Assembly: GCA_024349245.1 (NCBI GenBank)
Contig: JALDNG010000001.1
Location: 1,919,001-1,983,000 of the forward strand
Origin: Neodontobutis hainanensis
Lineage: Eukaryota > Chordata > Actinopteri > Gobiiformes > Odontobutidae
Reading direction: 5' to 3'
DNA length: 64,000 nucleotides
A program made the translations under genes and the position numbers. Shown here one piece after another: positions 10,601-21,836 of this stretch (position 1 is its first letter; the number at the start of each line of letters is the position of its first letter). The notes beneath the pieces are model-generated. The model did no database searches. It was not told the origin of the DNA and saw only the letters and a program-made list of their open reading frames with translations.

Positions 10601-13600
10601 GCATGAGGCTCCTCAGTACAAATTATGCGTCACCTGTCTTCATTAAATATTTCTGTCTGGTCTTTTTTTTTTTTTCTCCAGAGAGGGAAAAGAAAGTCCT
10701 TCATAAATCACATGGGTGATAATGAAACGTCTCAAATGGGAACACTGCCTGCTGCCTCGGATCTGTTATTAAGACTTCTCAGTCCATTACGTCTGGTTCA
10801 TCAAAGACAAATCAGATTTCAAAAGCTTCTATTATTAGGGAAAATGATTATGCTCTGTCAAAGAGAAACATGAGACGTTGGTAAAAAAATACTGGAAAAA
10901 AACAAGGTAACACTTTTTTATCTCTTCCTGCTTGCAATTATTTATACCTAGAGCCAAACGGAGAATCCTGCAGCAGATCCTTGGGGCGGTTGGAGAAGAT
11001 GACGTCTTAAATATGAAAAGACTTATAAAAAGGTAAAGTAACAAAGGAGAAAGAGAAAAAAGAAGATGATGCTGGCAGCAAGTAGATGCATGCAGAGTGG
11101 CAGCTATGATATGAGCCATATGCATTTAATTGTGTGCATTTATTTAGTTTATATACATTAAAAAATATTTAGTATATTCAAGCAAGGGAAATTAACTAAA
11201 TATAAATCCATTTGGGGGATTTAATTAATTCCTGCACATATGATATTTGAGTTAAAATATAACATCTCTGGTGGAAGGGCGTTGGGTGGTACAATGCTTG
11301 ATTCACAGTTGGCGCCCTCTTGTGGCAGAAATAAAGTACTGTGACTAATCTTAAAAGCTTAAAAAGATACTTCAGTTCCAGTAAAATCAAATCTTTGTCG
11401 ATTAAAAACAGCTGGTTTGGAGATTGATTGTTTTAATTTGAATCTGTGTAGTTGAATCGAGCCCTCCAAAACTCTATCTGGTTCTTCTTACCGAGTAAAT
11501 TCAAGTCCCTCTATTTTCAAACCTGCAGTTTATGTTTATTATTTGATACCAATGACACTACATCAATGTTAAAGCTAATAAATATGGACTTAATTTCAAT
11601 GCCAATGACTATATTTGATGCTACATTGCCTTTTCATGCTTTTCTGAAAATGTGGATAATACTACTGTACTACTATTTGGAATTCTGAACTGCCTAAATG
11701 GCCATTTTAATGGCCCTAATATTGGTTATACAGCCATAATGAGGAGCTTGTATGAATAAAGTACAAGCAAGTTTTAGAGCTGTATTAAAAAAGAACAGAA
11801 TTTAAAGCATTTATATGGCAAAATGCATATAACTACATTCTAATAAGTACATTGAAATTATAAAAGCCCTACCAGTTATTATAAAAATGTGTTTTATTAA
11901 CCTCAGTAAAAACAACACATTACGCAAAGCATGTGTCCTGTTACCTGTCCCCCTTTAGGTTGGTGTTTGAGGTTGGCAGTGGAGTTGATCTTTGACTTGA
12001 CGTTCTTGACATCGGGCAGAGGCTGGTTGATGACCTTCAGCTGCCTCTGCGCCGAGGATGGAGACTTGGGTGGGGTCCGGATTACCGCCACTTTCTTCTC
12101 CTGCAGGACGCTGAAAGACTTGGGCGTATGGCTGCCTGGGGTGCGAGACCCGGGGGTGCGGCACGCGTAGCTGGGGGGCGTGCCCGGTGTGACGACTGAA
12201 CCTGGTGTGGAGGCGCCGCTGCGGGCCGAACGGGACCGGGCCGAGTCTGTGCCTGGGATAGACAATATGTATTTAGTATTAGGTTAGAATGTCTGGGATA
12301 TTCTTCAAACGGACAAACAAAAGGACAGATGGATTCCTTATCTGGTTTCATAATGTTGACAGAAGAACAAACAAAGGAGAGGTGAAAGGTTAAAGAAGAA
12401 TATCTGATTAGTGGACAAACAAAGGAGGTTGATTTTATTGGACATTAGCAGCTGGTTGCCTGGATACGGGAGCAGTTTGCCACTGGTATCAACCTGTGGA
12501 GAGAGATTTAATTTGTATCTATTGTGATGATATAAATGGAGATACAATGATCACTACCTGAACCAGTGTTGGGCCGAATGGCTCCTGGAAAATAGTAATG
12601 AAAAATAATAATGTGTTTAAGAGAGCAAAAGGCAGATGAGGAAAAAAACAGTTCTCAACTAGTTTAGTCATCTTTTTAGTCCAGGTTAGTTTAGATTTAG
12701 CCCTAGGTTTGACCAGTGGAAGAAACTTCTGAGCCCTGTACTCTGTATTATTCAATTGAACTTTTACTCAAAAGAGAGACATAGTCCCTCCAGCGTATCC
12801 TAGGTCTTCCCCGGGGTCAAAGATGCCAGAGATAACTCAGCTGGCTCCTCTCCATTTGGAGGAGCAGCAGCTCTACCCTGAGCCCCTCCCAACATAATCT
12901 AGCTTTAATTATTTATTTTTTTTATTAAGAAAATGCAAGACATGACAGGATAGACTACTATCTATTTTTCACTATTCTAGTGAAAGCTTATTTATCATTT
13001 TGTACTTTTTATTTATTAGATAATTTTTGAGGCAAACACTTGCATGTTTCCAAAAGCAATTTAAGTTCTTGTGATTATCTTTTATTAAAATGTCTACCCT
13101 GTCTATTTAATTCCCAATAGTTTTGTACTTTGTACACTGCTGACCAAAAATGACACATTATGAGCTGATGAATTATGAAAGAATGACATGTTCGAAGTCA
13201 GTTCTTGCCCAACACTGATTGAACTAAAAGGTAGTAGGAGGATGTAGAATAAGACAGTGTGGAAGTTTTTATCATATTAGGGGCTCTCCCAGACTGGCCG
13301 TCCACTCTGAAATTAGTACAGATCGCTTCAAAAGAAAGAGTGGGCCAAATTGGGAACACAGAGGGGGAATTGAGGGCAATGAAAGGAATTCCGGGAGTTC
13401 ATAAAATAAGGTTTATTAGTGAAGTAGAAGTGATTTGCGCAGGGGAAAGTGCAATAGGAGGAATTAAGGGTTTTGTTCTTACAGGTCGGCCTGCTGCTGT
13501 CTTCCTGTTCTGTAGCGGGGATGTGGCGTGTCAGAGACTTGGCCGGCCTTGGAAGGGAAGACCTCTTCTCTGGACTCCGGTATGACCTCTCCTGAACAGA

Positions 13601-16600
13601 CACACACAAAAAAAAGAGTCAGCATTGAGCATTTACCTAAAACTTCTACTTCGACAGCTACCTCTCCTACAAACCCCAGAATCCTCTGTCCTTGTTACCT
13701 TCTCTTCCCATTGTTTAGTCAGAAGGGGAGATGAGCGGGAGCATGCAGAGGAGGGGCGGACCTCATTGAGCTCCGCCTCCACCAGCGGGCTGCGCTTAAG
13801 GCTACAGGCAGAGCCGGGCCGCGGGGTCTGATGCTCTTTGGCCCGCCGCTGCATGGCCATCTTTAACAGAACGGCTCGAGTGGGGCTCTGCGTCAGAGTC
13901 CACAAGAGGCAGGGGTTCATGCAGGTGATGTGCAGGAGGGGGTGCAGGCAGGGGCAGAGGGCATGGAGATGGAAAAATGAAGAGTGAGATGCAACAGGCG
14001 TGACATAGGGACATAACAGCAGTTAGTCAAAAAGACGTGATATGATTTATGTCATAAATTGGACTGTGCAAAATGTAAAATAAAAAAGTAATATTATCCA
14101 AGTACTTGTGAATTATGTACTTGTTAAGTACTTGTGAATTACTTTACAATCAACAATTGAACTCCAGATACATATTTGATATTCTTGCAGCACAGTGGAT
14201 TTGATATTTTGATAGGATATTAGACATGATGAGACATACATATCTTAATCATTTTATGTTTTTATAATAACTACTATACTATACTATACTTCACTTAATC
14301 TCAAGCAGCTGTCATTTAAGAAGCAGAATCTGTCATGAAATATACAGCTAAATAATAAACTATGAACTGCATTTGGTCTACCACAAAAGTAACTTTTAGT
14401 TTTTGTTATAATCAGACCAAAGAAACAGCAGAAACATGCACAAGAAAAACCTGATGCCTCACACCAGGATGTGACACTTCTGAGGAAGACTATGGGAAGT
14501 TTGGCAGTTGAAACATATCAAGGTAAAACATCTGTGATTCTTCTAAGGTCTGATAATAAAAAATAAAATAAAAAGGTAACTGTATTGGGTTACATATTTT
14601 GACACCAATCTAATAAGAAACAATTCTATATTTTTATCCTGATTATACAATCCTGTTAGATGTAATCTTTGTAATTTGGTTTGCAGTTTGTTATTTGAAG
14701 GAATGTAATATTTATGACTAATACAGTTTAAGTGAAGTAATGGAATCATTAATGTGTATTCTGCACATTTTAATGTGCATGTTCACATGGATTAGTTTCT
14801 TACTATACTTACTGGTTTTCTCTGTCGGGACTGTTATACAAACAAAGGCAAGCATGCAAGAGAAGATGGAATGCAGATAGCAAGAAATAAAGACAGGGAC
14901 ATGCAGATAAGTAAAAAAAGGGTACAGTGTGTTGATCATGGGAACAAAAGTTTATGTTGCAGTTTCTGGGATTATTCAGTAAAGATTAACTTCTATTATT
15001 GGTAAATCATGTTACTTACAGTGGTCCTCTCCCTGGACTGGTGGGCCACACTGAGGGGTTGATGGCTTTCCATGCCTGTAAAGAAATAGATAGTCATTAT
15101 GGCTGTGATACATAGTCACCAGCAGAGGGAGACAGTTCCAAGTGTAACCATCCCCACACGTCCACTATACTCTTTGTCGGAAAAGGAAGCCCATTCACAG
15201 AGCAGACACACAGCCCTCTTCAGAACCCATTCGACATAAACAAAATTTAAAGTTACATTGAGTTAACTTGGTGTAGCAAGAAATGAGCAGAAATCAAAGT
15301 GATGAAAATGAAGCCCAATATGAAAACTTACTGTTCCAGTTCTGACATGAATAAGTAATAGGGACAAAATGACCTTTAAAAATGACAAAGCAACACATGA
15401 TGTTTGCCAGCTACATCGCATCTGTGAAAAATGCCCAGAGCCATCAATAGAGAGAGAACGCAGAAAAAAATTTATCTAATCAAATTCTTGTTTAAATTCC
15501 AAATAACTGATATGTTTTGTAAGCACTGAGTTACTTAAGTATAGACTGTTGGAACTCTCTCTCTATCCACAGCCTTGATACCTGGTGAAGAGTGTTCACC
15601 TGTGACCTTGCGTCTAGCAGAGCCGTGAAGCAGAGCAGGCCGAGGATGTCTGGCCGCCGCTTTGGCTACGCTCTTTCGAGACGGAGAGCGACACTGGAGG
15701 ACTGACACCTTACTCTGGTCAGCCCTCCTGAGTCCTACTATCAAAGAGGAGAGATAGCATTATACCAGAATCCAGATCTCAAATGCTGTCATACAAAAAG
15801 ACACACTGTATATAAAATACAATCTGGAACCTTTTTTCTTCTTCGTCTCCTCTCTGGGATGTTGGCTGCACACTTTGCGAGTCACTTTACAGTCAGTGTT
15901 GCAAGGTTGGCCCCTTCCTCTGCCAGGAGTCCGTTTAGCAGGACGGTCCACTGCAGGATTACTGCTAGAACTCTGGACTTGAGGAAGGGCTTCGATTTGC
16001 TCGGTCATGATACTTTTGTCATCATCTGCAGTGGGAAAATGATTACAAGAGAATGACGACTACTCCTGTCTCGAAACCTTGGACAAAGTAAACATGTAAA
16101 TAACCGGTTGGGTACCTTGGGAGTCTATCCAGCCACTGTCTGTATCTAGAATGGAGGCATCAACCGTGGTTTCATCTTCAGGTGCTTGATCAGAAGTGTC
16201 TTCCACTTGCTGGGCAACCTCTATGTCTTGGTTTGCTTCCATTGTCTGCTCCGTTGCTACATCAACTTCCACCAAAGTTGTCTTCTCAATTGCTTGGTCT
16301 TCCTTTATCTTTTGCAGGTCCTCCACATCATCAGCCTGTTCGGCTTCTTCACTCTTGCCACCTTTGTCCAGTTGCTGTGGAAGGTCAGGATCTGAGCAAG
16401 GCGAGAGATGCGAGCTGTCCGTAGCCTGTTCGCCTTCATCGCTGTTTATCCCACTGTGACTCCAGTCCTCTGCTCCAGACCTGGGATCATCTTCAAGTAC
16501 TTGTTCGCCAACTAATAGAGTCACAGTCTTTTGTCCGTCTTCTTTCTCTGCGGCTTGACTCGTCATTGCAGCGTCCTCCACTTCCTCCATTATTTCTGGA

Positions 16601-19600
16601 GGCTCTTGGGCAATCTCTATATCATCTTCCTCAGGATCCTCTACTTGAGTTGCTTGAGGTATGATGATGACAGGGGAAGTACTAGGAGCATGTGTTGAAC
16701 AATGTTCTTGAGGAACTTTCTCCAATTTGTTGCAACCGTCTTCTGAGTAGTCTTGTATTTCCACTTGCTTTAATCCTACAGTGGTTGGATTACTTGACAT
16801 ATCTTTGCCTTCAGACAGCTGACATGGCACACCAGACTTCTCAGTCTTGTTTACTTCCTTCTCAGTTTTTTCAGGTTCTGGACCTTCTTGCTCAAAATTA
16901 GGTAATATGTCAGACCTTGCCATCTCAGTTCTCTCAGGTGCTGACCTGGTATCATTTGGGGACTTTGGTGTGGTTGGTGTGCGAGGAGACCTACATCCAG
17001 TTTCAGCAGGACTGAAGGTAAAAGAGTTGTCTGGTGGGATCGGAGATGCCTCTCTAGAAGGGTCTTTCTCTACATCTACTTCCGGAATTGGTTGAATCTT
17101 TATGTCACCAGGAAGGCCACCCTCCAGTCGGAATTCTGTGAGTCTGTCTTTGGAAGGAGTCATAGGGATTCTGAGACGGTCTGGTTTTATTCCACTTGGC
17201 ACAGCCTTTTCTAACATCAGAGATGTTTTTACAGGTGAATCTTTCTTCTCTGACAAAGGTTTTTGGCAGAGTTCAGGCAGAACCTCTTTCTGCTCTGGTT
17301 GGAGAACCTTTTCATCTACTTCACTTACTCCAGGATCTTTTTCAGCTTCACCTTCCACAGACGGGAACTGCTGGTGTGGAGTGTCACCAGGACTTGGTAA
17401 ATCAGCGGGAGAGGGCATTGGCCCAGAGTATTCACTGAAAATACAGTATCCAAGGTCCTCCAATTGGTTTTCTCCACCCACTGTTCTTGGCTCTCCTAAA
17501 CTGAGCTCAGCCAAAGAACTTCCAACCAATGATGATACATTGGCTGGCACAGACTTCCTCCTCATGTGCTCCAACTCTCTTTTCTCTAGAGACGGCCAGG
17601 GCAGCACTCCAGCCAGGTCCAGCATCTCAGAGAAACTGTCTGATTGTTGAAGCATAGGACTGTGCCTTACAGAAGATGAAGACCTTTCTGCTTTGATAGT
17701 GATATCCTCAGAGGAGTCGGTTGAAGTTGGGGTAACTGACAAAGCTGGGGGGAGTGTGGGTGGATGACTGTGTACAAATGGTGTTGGTGGATGAGAGCCA
17801 AATTCATCCAAACTCCCAGGACACAAGCTTTCAGTGAAGGTGACTGAGGTCTGTCCTTGTTCTGCTGTGGATCCAACCAAAATGTTTAGTGACATACCTT
17901 TTTGTTCCAGAGACTCCTTATTGTGTGCTTCATCCTCCTGTTTTTCTTCACATAATTTTAGTTCTGCTGATCTACTGAGTTCATAATAACTTTGTGATGA
18001 GTCCTCTTTTGAGGATGTCTCAAAGTAGCTTTTTACTATTACCTCATGTTCCAAAGCATGTGAGGTTGCTTTTACGTCTGCCTTAGCCTCTGAACTAGAA
18101 TGAAATATGTTTTGTCTTTCATCAGCTGTATTCTCAGGTGTTTCTTGTAATCTAATGTCTTTGTCCAGTGTAGTCTCATCAGCGGCCACTAGTGGTTGCT
18201 TGCTTTCACTCTCAAAGATCTCTTTAATTTCATATTTTTTCTGGTTATCCTGCTTGTCTGACATTGTTCCAGAGGGCTCCTCTTCTTTGGCATATGGTGA
18301 ACAATGTTCAGCAGATGTGACCTCTGTTTCTTCTGCCACCTGCCTCTGTTGTATTGTGGCCTCATCTTCTTTCTCAATGGGCTGACTGGGTGCTTTATTG
18401 AGACATTCTTCAGACTGGTCTGTGAGTTCAAAGAATACTGTACTCTGTTCTGAGTCAGGTTTGCTTAAAGCTTTGCTTGCAGCATCCACATAAGCTAGCT
18501 AATACAGTCAAGCTGAGGCCATCTGCACATAAATAACAGCAGCTCCCCATAAAGCACAACACAGCACAGTGTATTTAGGGGCAGGCCACAGTAGCACCAG
18601 TAGCACAGGGAGGGCAATCACAGCACCTGAAACAGCGTGCAAAACTGCGATGAAGTAATGAGGAGCATGGTGCTTGATGACAAGAAAAGGTACACATACA
18701 CAATGATTTCCTATTGTAAATTATAGGGTTTGAAAATAAAAACATAATGACACATTTTATCTGAAATTTCATATTCGAACTATATTCAAATGAATACTTC
18801 TAAAATACATTTTCATTTAGAGTATTAAAATTAGACTGATACATTAAATTGGAGACAAATGTCCAATTTCAACGCCCCAGCATGTTTAGAACAATAGGAA
18901 AAAAGGATGTCCCTTGCCTTGAAATGAAAACAACATTAAATGTGACAGACAATTCACATACAACTTCATGGAGCACCCATGCAGCTGGGTGTACTCAAAG
19001 ACAACGTGTTACACAACATCTCCAAAGAAACAGCATAAAGAATATACACGTCTCTGATTCTAGACATAAAGTTACAAAGCTTGACAGTTTAGACAGTGAT
19101 ATTTGCATCTGCAATGTAGCTGGCAATACAACAAGGGCAGAAATGATCAACAGTAGTACAGTTGATCCAGTGTCCGATGTTCTCCAATGAAAAGCAAATG
19201 GGAATGTTTTAAATGAGAAAGCACAAAATCAAAATGCTACAAACACCCTTCTGCACACTGCACCTTCAGATACTGAAGCAGAAGCATTGAGATTTCAGAG
19301 CAAAGAAGCTGCAGGAAGATCAGCAGCAAAGCCTGTATGCATTAAATCGCAGAAATCACAGGATTGTGCTGCACCAAAGGATCATGCAAAAGAAGTAATG
19401 GAAACTCACACTTGTACACATTCAGGCACACTTGAATTTGATTTATCTGTACACTCAGGAAACCCTTCAAACCGCACACACCTTTCTGTGATGGACTGTG
19501 CTCACTTTGATGGCTTCCTCCATTAAGGACCTCAGGTGTCTGGGCCTGCTGGCAGCCCAAACCCTGTGGCTCTGCTACAAACTGTGTCTGCTCCCCTGAC

Positions 19601-21799
19601 TGCTCTTCCTGGTAATGGTTGATCTCTTTAGGAGCCACCTCCTCATGCTGCTCCTCCGCGAAAGCACTGACAACCCCTACTTTCTCCTCTTTCAGAGGGG
19701 AGGGGGTTCACATAAATGGGAAATGGAGGACAACACGGGTTTACAATGACAAGACACTTTCAGCTCAGATGGAAATGCATGGGGTGCAATCAGAACACCG
19801 TCTTAATCCAATTACAGTATAAACATTTTGTCAACATATGTCTGTTTATTGTAATAAGTATTATGCAGATATTAAATTGACTTACTGATTGTTTGTAATG
19901 TAGTGCAAAGATGGGTGTAATTGTAATAAACTTGAACTGAAGTAAAAGGTGCTTTTGTCAAATACACAGTATATTTAAACATACACAAAAATAAAATGTT
20001 GCTTTTAATATTTGTTTTACACAATCTGAATAAAATGTGTAGACTTTATTATAGTGATTGCAGGCCACATGCAAAACAGAAAAGAATGACAAACTGGATA
20101 AAGACTGTAACACTATGTGAGCAAAGAGCTGAAAGAATGGCTACATATCAATAATCAAAAGTGCAAAGGGGAGAACAGAGAAGGTGTTGGGGGAAGAAAA
20201 GTGGGGGTGGACTAATGAGATGAAGGGCTCCAGTGGCTGGTTATGTGCTTTAGCCTGAAGGCAGGAAGGATGTTTGTGTTGTTCTCTAACCTTAGCAGGT
20301 TGTGTGTAGGTTCTCCTGCTATTCACAATTAACAACAAAGCATGGAAATGTGTGCTGCTAATTCTGAATGTGCTCATGCTGCAGACAGGTGATGGTATAA
20401 GTGATTAAACTGGGCATGCAAAGTGATAGAGGTCCCAGAAACTACTCTGAAGTGAGAAGATTTTTTAGGTCTTGTTTTATTTTTTTCAGTGGTTACTGTT
20501 GCCACTCTTACAGCCACCATTCACACTCTCATTCTGGACAGTCTGCATGCTCAGAGGTATGTGGAGGTGTACCTTGTGCCACGGGCCCAATCTGTTCAGC
20601 GGATGGAGAGGGGGGAGGGGAGGGAGGCAAATTTGCTGAGTCATCCACTGCGAAGGGAGAGAGAAAGAGAGAGAGAGAGAAACACACAGCGAGAAGACAA
20701 GATGTGGATGGGAGGAAGGAAGTGAGCAGCTAGAGCATCTTTGCTAGCTTTTAACTGTGTAGGTTTGAAAAGTTGGAACTGCGGGATGCTTCAATGCACA
20801 TACCTCATTCTCCTCTGGGGGTTGATTATTACACCTTTTTGTTTTTTTTATGATAACAGGTAGATGCAGAGAATATTAACTTACCTTTAAATGGCAATGA
20901 AACAATGCAAAGTAAAACAATGCTAGTAAAGATCACCTAAGACTTTTAAATCTCACAATTGTGCAAATAGAGCTTGGGAGAGATCTAAATACAGTGCCGT
21001 AAAGTCATTACAGCAATAGTATTAAATGTATTTTTATGGTTTAAGAGGGAGACTTGTGTTACTCTATTGACAGATATGTGGCAATAGACCACCTCATGAG
21101 AACACATATTCAGCTAAAATCTGTGACGTCACTAAAGTTCCCTAATGGGGCACTAACTTTTTTACTAGAATAAGTATTAGACATTTGTGAAAAGTTAACA
21201 AATGTTTTTCCACTTTTTGTCTATTTTAGTTAGTGTGAAAAGTTATATAATCTTGCTTTAATAATAAGCCAATCTAAATTGTATACACTGTGACCTTAAG
21301 ACAATTCTCATCATGAGCGTGATGATACTAAAGAAATATAAAGTGTGTGTGGACTCACCTTGCTCTAAATTAGCCCATTACTTCATCTTAGCAGCAGTCT
21401 GGGTTTTGTTATCAGTAAACTTTGCTTTTAGTCAACACTAGAAATAGATGCCAAGTTTACCAATGAGGATTTTTACAACCCTAATATTAACAACTGCTGT
21501 GAAAATGACCCAAGTTATGTGGTAACAGTTTGTGCCTTTTCGCAATCAGTGGCCTTTGGCTTGTCCCGGTCGACCTCATCACGTAACGCTGCAGCAGGTG
21601 CCGGGGCAGCCTGATCAATACCATTGACCCGGCACATGCCTCATTCCATACTCATACGACCCGTTTTCCTACCTGTGGTCCCAGCAGCTGCCCCGCCGTG
21701 GTACCCATTCTCCCTGTAGCCAGAGCTGTAGGAGGAATAGCCATTCTCTCCATTCTCTTGGCCGTTGGAGGACCAGTGTTCCTGCTGACTGTCTGCCAT
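7480..21799 (-). CDS. map2: Microtubule-associated protein 2, five-repeat teleost form
   Basis: MAP2 binds and stabilises microtubules in neuronal dendrites. Sixteen coding exons join in phase: 21673-21799, 20573-20647, 19482-19688, 16116-18494, 15831-16025, 15600-15737, 15020-15075, 14813-14830, 13699-13887, 13483-13591, 11945-12252, 10103-10195, 9756-9848, 9179-9260, 8581-8693 and 7480-7689. All used together they encode 1463 residues. Diagnostic MAP2 pieces include [14 protein letters not shown] near the N-terminus; [14 protein letters not shown] and LEDLGYC in the projection domain; [15 protein letters not shown] and [10 protein letters not shown] after it; [20 protein letters not shown] and [15 protein letters not shown] before the repeats; and a C-terminus ending [10 protein letters not shown]. 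The start ATG has a good context (GGCATGG). MAP4 and tau are excluded by the projection-domain and C-terminal matches. Which optional exons are spliced together cannot be told from DNA. Confidence 0.95.
8581..8693 (-). other. map2 repeat R4 exon
   Basis: It encodes [19 protein letters not shown] through VPGGGN, the R4 tubulin-binding repeat, plus the first residues of the next unit. The donor chosen (GTAAAG at 8575-8580) keeps the residues V-M needed to align the next exon with mammalian MAP2. A GT six bases earlier is possible and would shorten the protein by two residues. Confidence 0.88.
9179..9260 (-). other. map2 repeat R3 exon
   Basis: This 82-nt exon encodes [19 protein letters not shown] and NIRHRP, a close match to mammalian MAP2 R3, including the cysteine of the KCGS motif. 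It ends in phase 1 and joins the R4 exon to rebuild the PGGG linker. Confidence 0.9.
9756..9848 (-). other. map2 second R2-type repeat exon (R2b)
   Basis: A 93-nt exon, phase 0 at both ends, encodes one complete 31-residue repeat with the core [17 protein letters not shown] and ending AGGGQ. The acceptor (CCCCCAG) and donor (GTGAGT) are strong. It is 19/31 identical to the neighbouring R2a repeat. Mammalian MAP2 has a single R2, so this looks like a duplicated exon. Skipping it would keep the frame. Confidence 0.88.
10103..10195 (-). other. map2 first R2-type repeat exon (R2a)
   Basis: A 93-nt exon, phase 0 at both ends, encodes [19 protein letters not shown] and ends in AKGGN. The acceptor is GTTTTAG and the donor GTATGT. 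Together with R2b it puts two cysteine-bearing R2 units in tandem. In mammals the single R2 is the alternatively spliced repeat that makes the four-repeat form. Confidence 0.88.
10397..10417 (+). promoter_or_regulatory. candidate canonical RE1 (REST) site in map2 intron
   Basis: A perfect left half TTCAGCACC (10397-10405), a 2-base gap and TGACAGCTCG (7/10 to the right half GGACAGCGCC) give a 16/19 match at canonical spacing. It lies in the intron between the R1 and R2a exons. REST repression of a neuronal gene is the expected role, but binding is inferred from the motif alone. Confidence 0.5.
11945..12252 (-). other. map2 proline-rich region and repeat R1 exon
   Basis: This 308-nt exon encodes the TP-rich segment ([20 protein letters not shown]), the conserved kinase-site cluster VIRTPPKSP, and repeat R1 ending [20 protein letters not shown]1 lacks a cysteine, as in mammals. 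Mammals use more than one exon for this stretch. Confidence 0.9.
13483..13591 (-). other. map2 basic-region exon ([11 protein letters not shown])
   Basis: This 109-nt exon encodes [16 protein letters not shown], a block shared with mammalian MAP2 just before the proline-rich region. It enters in phase 0 and leaves in phase 1. The donor is GTAAGA. Confidence 0.85.
13699..13887 (-). other. map2 exon of 189 nt, likely alternatively spliced
   Basis: It is open in phase 0 to phase 0 (63 codons) with acceptor GACGCAG and donor GTAACA. The product is basic and rich in serine, arginine and proline, beginning [20 protein letters not shown] do not recognise a direct counterpart in the common mammalian isoforms. 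Because it keeps the frame it may be a cassette exon. Confidence 0.65.
14813..14830 (-). other. map2 18-nt microexon
   Basis: Six codons (SRQRKP) lie between a good acceptor (TTTGTTTGTATAACAG) and a strong donor (GTAAGTAT), and the exon is in phase 0 on both sides, matching the exons around it. It would add a short basic patch upstream of the tubulin-binding region. Existence is inferred from splice signals and phase only. Confidence 0.55.
15020..16025 (-). other. three map2 linker exons (15831-16025, 15600-15737, 15020-15075)
   Basis: These follow the large projection exon. The first begins [16 protein letters not shown], the junction sequence seen in mammalian MAP2, then becomes very basic and ends in a lysine run. 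The second carries [18 protein letters not shown], aligning with the mammalian HSPSRKFILKPA segment. The third is 56 nt and changes the phase from 1 to 0. Confidence 0.82.
16116..18494 (-). other. map2 large projection-domain exon
   Basis: A single 2,379-nt open exon encodes about 793 acidic residues rich in Glu, Ser, Pro and Thr, the arm that projects from the microtubule surface in high-molecular-weight MAP2. Conserved landmarks are [54 protein letters not shown] and the C-terminal [17 protein letters not shown]. It is clearly shorter than the mammalian equivalent. Skipping it keeps phase 1 on both sides, as needed for MAP2c/d-type short isoforms. Confidence 0.93.
18849..19526 (+). other. 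plus-strand near-open frame inside a map2 intron
   Basis: Reading from TTG at 18849, one frame runs 226 codons with a single internal stop (TGA at 19188-19190) to the TAA at 19524-19526. The product is rich in Thr, Ser, Asn and Lys with scattered cysteines (for example [15 protein letters not shown] and [19 protein letters not shown]) and I recognise no family. It lies opposite the intron between map2 exons 3 and 4 and overlaps the antisense of the third coding exon by 45 bases. It could be a decayed gene, an antisense transcript or chance. Confidence 0.3.
19482..19688 (-). other. map2 N-terminal exon 3
   Basis: It is 207 nt, phase 1 to phase 1, and encodes [17 protein letters not shown], an acidic, glutamine-rich stretch ending SEHSPSQK. 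The acceptor is CCCCTCTGAAAG and the donor GTGTGT. The phase agrees with both neighbours. Confidence 0.75.
20573..20647 (-). other. map2 N-terminal exon 2 ([12 protein letters not shown])
   Basis: A 75-nt exon encodes [20 protein letters not shown], matching the mammalian sequence [11 protein letters not shown] almost exactly. The acceptor follows a long CT-rich tract (the GA-repeat at 20648-20680 on the plus strand) and ends TTCGCAG. The donor is GTACAC. Confidence 0.9.
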
Positions 21800-21836
21800 G
21801 CCTGCTCTGCGGGACGCCGGGGATGGGACGGGTCAC
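21673..21836 (-). other. map2 first coding exon with end of 5' UTR
   Basis: Acceptor TTCTTCCCAG sits at the upper edge, then 37 untranslated bases and ATG at 21797-21799. It encodes [20 protein letters not shown] and RENGYHGG. The MAD start and the Asn/Gly/Tyr-rich run resemble the mammalian MAP2 N-terminus. The donor is GTAGGA. Confidence 0.85.

Noticed and set aside
12558..12584. A 27-nt exon-like piece (EPFGPTLVQ) with acceptor TTTTCCAG and donor GTAGTG between two map2 exons.
   Set aside because: The preceding exon ends in phase 1 with T, so inclusion would create TGA at once. At most it is a poison exon, and there is no independent support.
21540..21640. A 40-codon minus-strand frame just after the first map2 coding exon, considered as the missing PKA-anchoring exon.
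   Set aside because: No acceptor tract or donor, the intron would be about 50 bases, and the sequence does not resemble the helix.
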